Source: Gigantopelta aegis
Lineage: Eukaryota; Mollusca; Gastropoda; Neomphalida; Peltospiridae
Assembly: GCF_016097555.1 (NCBI RefSeq)
Contig: NC_054702.1
Span: 86,810,905-86,874,904, forward strand
Direction of reading: 5' to 3'
DNA length: 64,000 nucleotides
Part shown: positions 54,549 to 64,000 of the stretch, piece by piece
How the letters are laid out: each line of letters starts with the position of its first letter
Position numbering within the stretch: the stretch's first letter is position 1
Program-made: the position numbers and the translations under genes
Notes under the pieces: model-generated
Databases searched by the model: none
Told to the model about the DNA's origin: nothing
Seen by the model: the letters and a program-made list of their open reading frames with translations, nothing else

Positions 54549-55035
54549 GTATGTAATGTCATGTTTGCATGGTAACATCTGTAATTAGATTTCAGGAGTT
54601 AGAATTACCTTTCATATATGTCGTCATTCGTCTGGCTGTTCAGTATTTTGTTAATATATTTGTGATGATCCCTAAAATAAATTTTAGCCAATGTTAATAG
54701 TGGTGAATTGTGTTAAAATGTTACCATCACTCTTTGTATTTATAATATTTAGCTGTTGAGTAATCAATAGATGATTGCTTTACCAATAAAGAGGTGAATT
54801 AGATTTCTTCTCCTTTATTTCTTCATACACTCATACAATTTACGAGATGGGATAACATTTTTTATTTTTTTGACTGGGATTAGCCAGACATATAAATATG
54901 TAGTTTTAAGTTGTTAACCATATAATAAGCAATGTAATTATGTCTAATTGCAGTGTTTTGTCATATTGCTTCTTTGGATTCGTGGAAAAATATTTTTAAA
55001 TCTGTTTGTTTCATTTTATTTCCATTTCAACTTAT

Positions 55036-55252
55036 TTTGGTACTTATATCCAATTGAGATTCAAGCACATTGTCCTGGGCACACACCTCAGCTATCTGGG
55101 CTGTCTGTCCAGGACAGTAGGTTAGTTGTTAGTTGGTTAGTGAGAGAGAAGAGGGTGCAGTGGCCTTAAGAACTCACTAATGGGTTGGAGCTCAGCTGTA
55201 CCTACCAGCCTGTAGTCCAATGGCTTAACCACTGCACCACTGAGGCTAGTAT
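55036..55252 (-). mobile_element. tRNA-derived SINE, second family, reversed
   Basis: The complement of the 44380 copy: TCAAGCACATTGTCCTGGGC, AGCTATCTGGGCTGTCTGTC and TAGTCCAATGGCTTAACCAC at the head end. Confidence 0.8.
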
Positions 55253-55490
55253 CTGTTTGTTAAACCTCTGTATGGTAATTGGTAAGTGTTATCAAAACAA
55301 AACTAAAATAAACAATGTCAAGTGTTATAACATCATAATTCATTGTGAACCACATGGTTAGTAAAATTACAGAAATATTCCAAAAAGTGGCACCCAAGAC
55401 ATTTACTGATTGATGTATTTATTATTTATTAACTGATGTATGGGTGGTGAGTCTGCAGGGTTTAAAAAACAAAGCAACTACAGTGAGACC

Positions 55491-55656
55491 CTTCTAACCT
55501 GGACACCCTCGGGACCAAATAAACTGTCCGGTTTTAAGAGGTATCTGGTTTAGAGAGATTATTTTCTGTACTGATTTTTAAAAAAGGACTGTGAAAAATG
55601 TCTGGTTTTGGAGGAATTCTGGTTTACAAAGGGTCCTGTTTTGAGAGGTTTCACTG
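55491..55656. mobile_element. Pogo/mariner-type MITE with TA duplication
   Basis: TA CAGTGAGACC at the left and GGTTTCACTG TA at the right. Inverted ends extend about 28 bp with mismatches. The interior has direct and inverted CTGGTTT/CCGGTTTT words. 166 bp and non-coding. Confidence 0.85.
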
Positions 55657-55782
55657 TATATTGGTTATTATTTAGTTTGTTTTGATTGGAGAGTATTTAG
55701 TTTGTTTTGAGTAGAATGTACCTGAAAGTGGGTGTGTAGAAACGAATGTTGAACTGGAAGAGAACAGCCTTTCACTTATTAT

Positions 55783-56002
55783 TGGTCCAGCCAGTGCACC
55801 ATGACTGGTATATCAACGGCCGTGGTATGTGCTATCCTGTCTGTGGGATGGTGAATAGAACAGATCCCTTGCTACTAATGGAAAAATGTAGCGGGTTTCC
55901 TCTCTATGACTGTAAAAATAACCATATGTTTGATATCCAGTAGCCGATGATTAATAAAGCAGTGTGCTCTAGTGGTATCGTTAAACAACACAAACAGATT
56001 AT
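55783..56002 (+). mobile_element. tRNA-derived SINE, first family, 5' truncated
   Basis: GACTGGTATATCAACGGCCG, GTAGCGGGTTTCCTCTC and the tail GTTAAACAACACAAACA. It lacks the tRNA-like head. Confidence 0.8.
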
Positions 56003-56057
56003 TATTGGTTTGAAACAACCATTTGACTTTCAATTACTGAAGCATTTTGAATATATA

Positions 56058-56902
56058 CTCACGGAAAAAAGTTCCTGTGTATCATTAAAATTTCAGTAGG
56101 ACATATATTTTTAAAATCTAAAAATATTGTGATTTACATAGATGTATTATTTATCTGTTAAAAGTATGGTGATCATCTCCTGCCTTCTGAACCTGAAGTA
56201 CTGTCTACACAATGTTTGGTGCGCCGTCGGTGATGATGTAACAGAACAAAGTACTGATGTACGGTCATGGTCATACTTTGTTATCACCTAATCAGTTGCG
56301 TTCAGTTCTTCCACTGATTGGCCTTAACTTAGAGATGCATTAGGATGTTAAACGTATCATTTCCAAATGATTCCATATGTGCACCCGCTTAATACTGACG
56401 ATTTGCTGACGTGGCGTCATGTGTTGACTCCCTAAACATGGAAGATCCCTAGTACCCCTAAACTGTCGAGAACATCTCCACAGATATTGCATAGTGTTCT
56501 GATGATCACCAATGAATACCAAAATTACTAGCAACAGCGTTTGTGCCGTTCTAACCTCAATCATACCCATCGTTCGAAGGAGTCCATTTTCTGGGAGGCG
56601 TGGCATCACACTGACGACGATCAGATACCAACAAAAATATATTTCTGAGTGATGAGAATCCATACAATAGTTTTAAAGTCCAATGATAAGAAAAATGACA
56701 TCAAACAGGAGCACATGACCAAGAATGCTAGTAATGCAAAGTGTGATCACAAAGTATGAATAGTTCGTGCAATTGACTGGACAATGCTGGAATATCGATG
56801 GGAGTGATTACATGTTCAGTTACTGAAATTTTTATAACCAGATTTCAAGTAAATTATATTCTATATGCAATCATTTGGTGCACAGGAACTTTTTTCTGCG
56901 AA
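56058..56902 (-). mobile_element. Internally deleted Tc1-like element
   Basis: Inverted ends CTCACGGAAAAAAGTTCCTG and complement TTCGCAGAAAAAAGTTCCTG, with TA at both sides. At 845 bp it is about half a full Tc1. Confidence 0.8.
56340..56606 (-). pseudogene. Tc1 transposase N-terminal remnant
   Basis: Minus-strand MPRLPENGLLRTMGMIEVRT followed by NTMQYLWRCSRQFRGTRDLP, the first helix-turn-helix of a Tc1 transposase. The catalytic part is deleted. Confidence 0.7.
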
Positions 56903-57189
56903 TATATATGAACATAGGAAGGATTTGAACTACATGTATAATGACTATGTATTATGGGTATTACCATGTTCACCAGAGAAAACTACTAGTTTTGATAGTT
57001 TTACCATTTAATACAGGTCTTTTCAGTATGTTTTCTCATATTGTATCATGAAAACAAAACAAAACCCAGCAGATTTCATATGTATTTAATCATCTAGGCT
57101 GTAGGAATTATTGCTGTTAACATTTTCCACAATTTTGGATTATGGATTAATCATTGGAACACAGTGAATAAAAAGTGATGCAATAAGTT

Positions 57190-57640
57190 TGCTGTTACTG
57201 TGCAAGGTAATCCACCAGGGTAACATGATTAAAATGAGCAGGTGGACAGAGATAATGAATTTCAAGTGATATATATAATATGTATGTTGTCACTGAGTAA
57301 GGTGATCAACCAGGTAACATGATTCAAGTCAGTGGGTGGACAAAGATAATGAATTTCAAGTGATGTATTTATATATGTACATATGTTGTTACTGAACAAG
57401 GTAATCCACCAGGGTAACTTGATTCAAATCAGCCAGTGGACAAAGATAATGAATTTCAAGTAATATATAATATGTATGTTGTCAGTGAGCAAGGTAATCC
57501 ACCAGGATAACTCGATTCAAATCAGAGGGTGGACAGCGATAATGAATTTCAAGTGATATGAAATATATTGTGTGCATTTTGTTATCCACCAAGATAATAT
57601 GATTCTTGTCACTGGATGAACAAAGTTTCTGGTCATGCTG
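57190..57640. repeat. Diverged tandem repeat, about 105 bp, four to five units
   Basis: The words GGTAATCCACCAGGGTAAC, GTGGACAAAGATAATGAATT and TCAAGTGATATA recur in the same order at about 57208, 57298, 57398 and 57490, with a weak fifth at 57585. Confidence 0.85.
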
Positions 57641-59757
57641 TGTTATTCTACCATTTATTGTTGAAAATTGTCTTGGTTATTGTCACACACCATTAGTTCA
57701 GGTCTAAAGGACATGGTCTTGAACAATTAAGAAATGTTTTTAAAATTCAAGATGGCAACCATATGCTTTGACTATTATTTTGTTCTGAGACAAAGGCATC
57801 AGTAAATCAATATCAAAAACATTTGTGACAATAAAAAGACTTGTTATGATAAGAGGAAGAATAATGAATTGAAAAGATGTAAAAAGACAATACTTTCAAT
57901 CTTGGATCTCTACTTGAATGTAATTTCAGATTTAGTGGTCTGAAAATAGGCAAACAATTATCTAAAAGCTTAATTTTGAATTTCCACATATTATTTTAAC
58001 ATTTGTGTTTTAAAAATTGAAAGGATTGATTTCAAGAGCATTGGCAATTTCAGGCCATCTTAAATAAACTAAATTTTACTTTACTATGACCCAACTCATA
58101 CCATTTCACCAGTGGGTTGGATGAATTACCTTGAGGTTTTGGGTGTCTGACAGAAAGTAACACAGGGCCTTTCTGTTCTCACACAATACAATTTTGTAAT
58201 TTATTTTCACACCCATGTCCAAGCCACAACAACCAGTCGCAAAGCAATATAACAATTCTGTATTTATCCAGGTAACTTAGGATGGTAGAAACACTCCAAC
58301 TTTACATATGCATGAATTATACATGACTAGAAACACTTCCTTGACATTGAATTTAAGTAGAACTCAATGTACTCTAAGCCACTGTTTATAGTGTGATGTC
58401 ATTCATTGGTCAGACTAAAGCCGATGACTGGAAATATCAATTTTTATATGCGAGTTATGTTGTGTATATATTTACCCATCACTCAAACATACACTCCCCA
58501 ATATTGAATTCTGTTTGACTTTATCTTTAAGACTGTTTTGTCATGCATTTGGTTCTTTCTGCAAAAGTCTTTTCAGGCCATTTGAAAGGTATCTATGCAG
58601 AGCGTACATGTGTGTGTTCTTTGGCTACACAGGGGGCACTGTATATTAAAATCTATTGGAAACCATTATCTGTGGCTCACTCTGTGACTGTGCCTTTCAT
58701 TGTATGATGTTCAATTATTGAAAGTCATCTATACGAATGATTGCGGGTCAAAAGACATTCATACAGAATTCATTTAACACAGATAGTTTATCAGTCTGTG
58801 CAGTCATGGGGTCCTTTGTGAAATATATTTTGTCGTCATTGAAACAGATATTTGTTTGATAAAGAAATTAGAAGAATATGTCTGAAATAAAATTATTACA
58901 TGTATTTTGGCATGACCCAGTGTTTTATTGTATTTCTTAGGTTATTAGTTATGTTAGATAGGTGTGTACTAAACATAACATGATATTATTAGGCTAAAAG
59001 GGAAAAAAGTATTGTGGTAACCCAATTAACTTCATTTGTGTAATATTATTTCTAACTCCTACAATAATTTGAAGATATTTTTGTAAAAACAAATGTGTGA
59101 TTTTTATTCTTTTTTCTCTTTATTCTTTATTCTTGATTAAAAACATACATTTACATCTACATTAAAATTCAGCCTATTTTAATAATTAAAATAATATAGC
59201 AAATTAACATGATAGCTTGTGATTACAAATAAAAATCCTGATAAAACACATTAAAAAGGACTGATTAATTTTATAATAAAGTTAAAACAAACACAAAATG
59301 TTTTGCCAAATTGTAGTCAAATATCAGTAGACGACATTAGGTATGTTTTCATTTTCAATAAAGACTATTTCAATTTTATCAAAACAATATTGAAAATCCT
59401 GCATTAAGATTGCATTTTGGGATAAAAGGAAAAAGGACCAAGAGTTAATTGTTTTGAAGTGACTTACACGTAGTTAGTGTAATTTTCTCTTGAATAGTGA
59501 TATAATTTGTTTGATTTGCTGTATAGTGTATATGCTGAAAATAGTAGAAGGACATCACATATAAGACGTCCTTGTTTTCTGATAATCTTTGGAATGTTTA
59601 ACGCAGTTATTTGTTTTAATACTTTGCAGCACATGAAAGCAAGAGTAGGAATAACACTTGACTCATTATTGGGAATACAAAGTATAAAGTAAAATAGATT
59701 TAAACTGTACAACTCATAGTTCATAATTTTATTATAAAGTTAACCTTAAAGAACTGT

Positions 59758-60090
59758 GGGGTGAGCCGTAGCCCAGTGGTAAAGTGCTCACTTGATGCGC
59801 AGTCAGTTTGGGATCGATTCCTGTCAGTGGGCCCATTGCCCTATTTCTCGCTCCAGCCAGTGCACCATGACTGGTACATCAAAGGTTGTGGTATGTGCTA
59901 TCCTGTCTATGGTATGGTGCATATAAAAGATTCCTTGCTGCTAATCGAAAATAGTAGCTCATGAAGTGGTGACAGCGGGTTTCCTCCCTCAATATCTGTG
60001 TGGTCCTTTATCATATGTCTGATGCCATATTATAATCATAAATAAAATGTGTTGTGTGTGTTGTTAAATAAAACATTTCCTTCGTTCCTT
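59758..60090 (+). mobile_element. tRNA-derived SINE, first family, complete
   Basis: Box A TAGCCCAGTGGTAAAGTGC and box B GGATCGATTCC, the full body, and a tail ending AATAAAACATTTCC with short TTCC repeats. A 14-bp duplication CCTTAAAGAACTGT flanks it (59744-59757 and 60091-60104). It is the best-preserved copy in the window and so the reference for the family here. Confidence 0.93.
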
Positions 60091-60144
60091 CCTTAAAGAA
60101 CTGTTTTCATTAACTCCATGTTATCAGTTTTCTTGGGATAACAC

Positions 60145-60336
60145 CAGGGCTAGCTCTGGCACTCGCAAAATTTGACAACTGCAAATTTTAAAAACAACTG
60201 GCAAATTTTATTTTAATTTGGCGAAATAATTTCATGAAAATGTTTCTATTTTGTTAGAAAATAACCAGGTTTGTGCATTTTTTGAAGTTTGATAAATAAC
60301 TTGGTGAAATTTTTTGTGGACCCAGAGCTAGCCCTG
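60145..60336. mobile_element. CAGGG-type MITE with 5-bp duplication
   Basis: Perfect 15-bp inverted ends CAGGGCTAGCTCTGG. AACAC is on both sides (60140-60144 and 60337-60341). The interior is AT-rich with GGCAAATTTT words. The ends recall hAT elements, but the duplication is 5 rather than 8 bp. Confidence 0.85.
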
Positions 60337-60734
60337 AACACTGAGGGTTATTATTTTAATAATAACATGTTAACAATAAATTAAATTTGTTGAATATTCA
60401 TGTATTTGTAAGTAATTCAAATAAGCTTAACAAGCAGCTCTCCTCTTTAATAAAACCACTTTGAGATATTTATGGGTCATTGACCAACATTACGTGAACT
60501 TGACAGTGTTATCATATTATGTTGTCATAAACTGACATACTAAAAAGAACTTCCTGATAACTGAGTAATAAATTATAAGTTTTGTCTTAGGCAGTGAGAC
60601 TGATCTTTGAAAAAACATTATTATTTAATAAATGAAACTTATTCATAATAATGCTGCAACTGATTTTGTGTTTGAGGAATGTTTTGTTTGTTTCAAAGAT
60701 GGTTTGAGCCTGTTTATATTTGTGAATTATAAGG

Positions 60735-61200
60735 GGCAAGATCTAGTTCAGTCAGTAGAGAAATCACCTGAGGTGTTGGGTTATAAGGTCAAACAGCCAT
60801 GATGGACCAGTTCTCTGATTGGTTTTTTTATCACTCCAACCAATACCCCATGACTGGTATCTCAAAGGCTGTGGTATGTGCTGTCCTTTCTGTGGAAAAG
60901 TGCATATAAAACATCCCTTGCTTCTAATGGAAAAATGTTAGTTGAATCCCGTTTGCTTGAATTTTGTCACTGCTTGAGAAAGTGTTCAACCCATCGGGTA
61001 GTTTGACCCAATCATTCAGTCAACAACATGAAAATGTAACTCTGGATTTTCTGTTTGGTTTGAGTGTTGCGGTGTATTCAACCCTTCCAAGTTCGACCCA
61101 ACAAGATTCTACTGTATATATGAGAATTATCAAATGTGTGACATCCAATACCCGATGATTGATAAATCAATATCTGTAGTTGTGTTGTTAAACAAAGCAA
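60735..61200 (+). mobile_element. tRNA-derived SINE, first family, interrupted
   Basis: The head (AGTTCAGTCAGTAGAG) and body (GGTATGTGCTGTCCTTTCTG) run to about 60937. The SINE resumes at 61117 with AGAATTATCAAATGTGTGAC and the usual tail. Between them is a degenerate inverted-repeat element (about 60940-61114) with ends TTAGTTGAATCCCGTTT and AACAAGATTCTACTGTA. Confidence 0.75.
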
Positions 61201-61827
61201 CATTTTAATGGATTATAGCATTATAGTTTTTAAGAAAGCATATCCTAAGATATTTTTGTTGTCAGTCTAAACAAGAACATGTATTTGATTTCAAGAGTCT
61301 TTGTTAGTCATGGTGATTTCTTCCTGCACACCATACACGTAGGTATTGTCTTGAGGTAGTGTTGTGGGAAATATTGCAGTGTGAAGATCATTATCAGACA
61401 TTCTGTGACTAGCACAACACTGTAGATTCATGCATTAGTAAAACCAATTCTTTGAAACCTGAAAAATATCTCGTTGATTATCACATTGAAAACCTGAAAA
61501 AGATCTAGTTAGCAATCACATATAATGGTTGTACTCTTCGGTTTCAGTGAATATTTATTGCTTTGGTATTGATCCACAGGACATGAAGCCTATGTCAAGA
61601 TTTATTAACACCTAGTAATAGTAGTAACACTTACATCACAAATTCTGCTGGAAAACATAAAAGATATATAAATTAATTTTAAGAAAAGATCAAACAAGTG
61701 CACTAATGCAGGTACTTTACTTCTACATTAAAAAAAACACCAGCTGAAAAAGACCACACATGAGATATATTTTGGGTGACTTTTATACATAGGTTGATCT
61801 GTATGCTAATTGAGAATGGAGTATGCT

Positions 61828-63800
61828 GTACTAATGGAGAAGACATCTCAGTATACTATATTAGTGGAGAAAAACCTCAGTATACTGTATTAGTTGAGAA
61901 GAACATCAATATACTGTATTAGTTGAGAAGAACATCAGTATACTGTATTAGCAATATACTGTACTACTGGAGAAGACATCTTAATATACTGTACTACTGG
62001 AGAAGACATCTTAATATACTGTACTACTGGAGAAGATATGTCAATGTACTGTACTAATGGAGAAGACATCTCAGTATACTGTACTACTGGAGAAGATATC
62101 TTAATATACTGTACTACTGGAGAAGATATCTTAATATACTGTACTACTGGAGAAGACATCTTAATATACTGTACTACTGGAGAAGACATCTTAATATACT
62201 GTACTACTGGAGAAGATATGTCAATGTACTGTACTACTGGAGAAGACATCTCAGTATACTGTACTACTGGAGAAGATATCTTAATATACTGTACTACTGG
62301 AGAAGACATCTTAATATACTGTACTACTGGAGAAGACATCTTAATATACTGTACTACTGGAGAAGATATGTCAATGTACTGTACTACTGGAGAAGACATC
62401 TCAGTATACTGTACTACTGGAGAAGACATCTTAATATACTGTACTACTGGAGAAGACATCTTAATATACTGTACTACTGGAGAAGACATCTCAGTATACT
62501 GTACTACTGGAGAAGACATCTTAATATACTGTACTACTGGAGAAGATATGTCAATGTACTGTACTACTGGAGAAGACATCTCAGTATACTGTACTACTGG
62601 AGAAGATATCTTAATATACTGTACTACTGGAGAAGACATCTTAATATATTGTACTACTGGAGAAGACATCTTAATATACTGTACTACTGGAGAAGATATG
62701 TCAATGTACTGTACTACTGGAGAAGACATCTCAGTATACTGTACTAATGGAGAAGATATCTTAATATACTGTACTACTGGAGAAGATATCTTAATATACT
62801 GTACTACTGGAGAAGATATGTCAATGTACTGTACTACTGGAGAAGACGGCTCAGTATACTGTACTACTGGAGAAGATATCTTAATATACTGTACTACTGG
62901 AGAAGACATCTCAGTATACTGTACTACTGGAGAAGACGGCTCAGTATACTGTACTACTTGAGAAGATATCTTAATATACTGTACTACTGGAAAAGATATC
63001 TCAGTATACTGTACTACCGGAGAAGATATCTCAGTATACTGTACTATTGGATAAGAAATATCAGTATACTGTACTACTAGAGAAGATATATCAGTATATT
63101 GTACTAGTGGAGTGGAGAAGACATCCCAGTATACTGCACTAATGGAGTGGAGAAGACATCTCAGTATACTGTACTAGTGGAGTGGAAAAGATATCTCAGT
63201 ATACTGTACTAATGGAGTGGAGAAGACATCTAAGAATACTGTACAAATGGAGTGGAGAAGACATCTCAGTATACTGTACTAGTGGAGTGGAGAAGACATC
63301 TCAGTATACTGTACTACTGGAGTGGAGAAGATATCTCAGTATACTGTACTAATGGAGTGGAGAAGACATCTCAGTATACTGTACTAGTGGAGTGGAGAAG
63401 ACATCTCAGTATACTGTACTAGTGGAGTGGAGAAGATATCTCAGTATACTGTACTAGTGGAGTGGAGAAGACATCTCAGTATACTGTACTAGTGGAGAAG
63501 ATGTCTCAGTATACTGTACTAGTGGAGTGGAGAAGACATCTCAGTATACTGTACTACTGGAGTGGAGAAGATATCTCAGTATACTGTACTAATGGAGTGG
63601 AGAAGACATCTCAGTATACTGTACTAGTGGAGTGGAGAAGACATCTCAGTATACTGTACTAGTGGAGTGGAGAAGATATCTCAGTATACTGTACTAGTGG
63701 AGTGGAGAAGACATCTCAGTATACTGTACTAGTGGAGAAGATGTCTCAGTATACTGTACTAGTGGAGTGGAGAAGACATCTAAGTAGTCTATACTAGTGG
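61828..63800. repeat. Minisatellite, 30-bp and 35-bp units with higher-order structure
   Basis: A 30-bp block (about 61950-62990, some 35 units of TACTGGAGAAGACATCTTAA type) is followed by a 35-bp block (63090-63790) in which AGTGG is added to each unit. In the 30-bp block variant units recur in order (GATATGTCAATGTAC, then GACATCTCAGTATAC, then two to four of ATCTTAATATAC), a higher-order period of four to six units. Frames stay open on both strands because 30 is divisible by three; no protein is implied. Confidence 0.95.
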
Positions 63801-64000
63801 AGAAGACAGAGTGTTTTGTTCTCTGCAGTATTTTGTTTGCTGTGGACTATATTGGATTTTTTTTCAAGATGTATTTTTCCTTATTGTTAAAAATAAAATA
63901 TACTTTGTGGACAGATTAAAAGTAAATATTAAAACATTAATTGCACCTTTATTACTAAGTATCTGAATCTCAGCATCATTACCAGCATTAAGCAAGTATC

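Larger units (their letters stand above)
54549..64000 (+). other. Intron 2 of the MOK-like gene, to the window end
   Basis: GTATGTAATG opens an intron of more than 9.4 kb. No exon encoding the next kinase segment (the C-helix region) was found. It holds SINEs, two MITEs, a deleted Tc1 element, a four-unit 105-bp repeat and a 2-kb minisatellite, described separately. 57640-59740 and 61200-61820 show nothing else. Confidence 0.65.

Noticed and set aside
59758..59840. tRNA genes at SINE heads (also 44384, 16439, 6400)
   Set aside because: A and B boxes are present, but stems do not close, the body continues as SINE and target duplications flank the whole element.
61935..62961. Open frames of 324 and 307 residues with YCTTGEDILI-like repeats
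   Set aside because: Both strands are open because the unit is 30 bp. Composition and periodicity follow the minisatellite.
61828..63800. CRISPR-like repeat array
   Set aside because: Units are head to tail without unique spacers, in animal DNA with introns and SINEs.
54549..64000. Next exon of the MOK-like kinase
   Set aside because: No phase-2 exon encoding a C-helix-like segment with splice signals was seen. It probably lies beyond the window.

Overview
The window is repeat-dense animal genomic DNA, most likely from a marine mollusc and probably a gastropod. That placement is inferred from exon-intron structure with GT-AG signals, several tRNA-derived SINE families of a kind I associate with molluscan genomes, Tc1, Gypsy and non-LTR elements, and the gene families present. 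It cannot be taken to species from the sequence alone. Most open reading frames are transposon pieces or by-products of tandem repeats; few host exons are visible.

1-7.1 kb and 16.7-18.4 kb (minus strand): a decaying tandem cluster of secreted saposin-B/countin-like genes. Copy A (5392 to 2323) has exons 2-5. Copy B (18343 to 16785) has exons 3-5. Two copies of a final exon lie at 6.6-7.1 kb and fit best as the end of copy B. Exon 3 is 136 nt in both copies and the exon phases agree, but A has a lost splice acceptor and a 7-nt deletion, and the two final exons carry complementary defects.

9.4-16.4 kb: a 7-kb Gypsy element of the Gmr1 type (integrase end ahead of reverse transcriptase, SCAN-like gag, proline-tRNA primer site, 5-bp target duplication). 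It sits inside a SINE, has lost its catalytic cores, carries a Tc1 element in one LTR, and has part of its own RNase H region inside the other LTR.

18.5-37.4 kb: two more Tc1 elements, an old LINE, a 54/55-bp array, and an 84-bp minisatellite split by a 9-kb LINE complex. The LINE is itself interrupted by a 3.7-kb long-inverted-repeat element and by a 1.3-kb Harbinger-like element. A 200-bp run of N lies in the 84-bp array.

37.4-43.5 kb: a nearly complete minus-strand LINE with ORF1, endonuclease, reverse transcriptase and a Cys-His tail. It is frame-broken, and two inverted-repeat elements sit in ORF1.

43.5-50.7 kb: SINEs, short inverted-repeat elements and microsatellites. 50.9-64 kb: the 5' end of a MOK-type kinase gene on the plus strand (coding exons at 50954-50972 and 54434-54548), followed by an intron of more than 9.4 kb filled with SINEs, MITEs, a truncated Tc1 element and a 2-kb minisatellite with higher-order structure.
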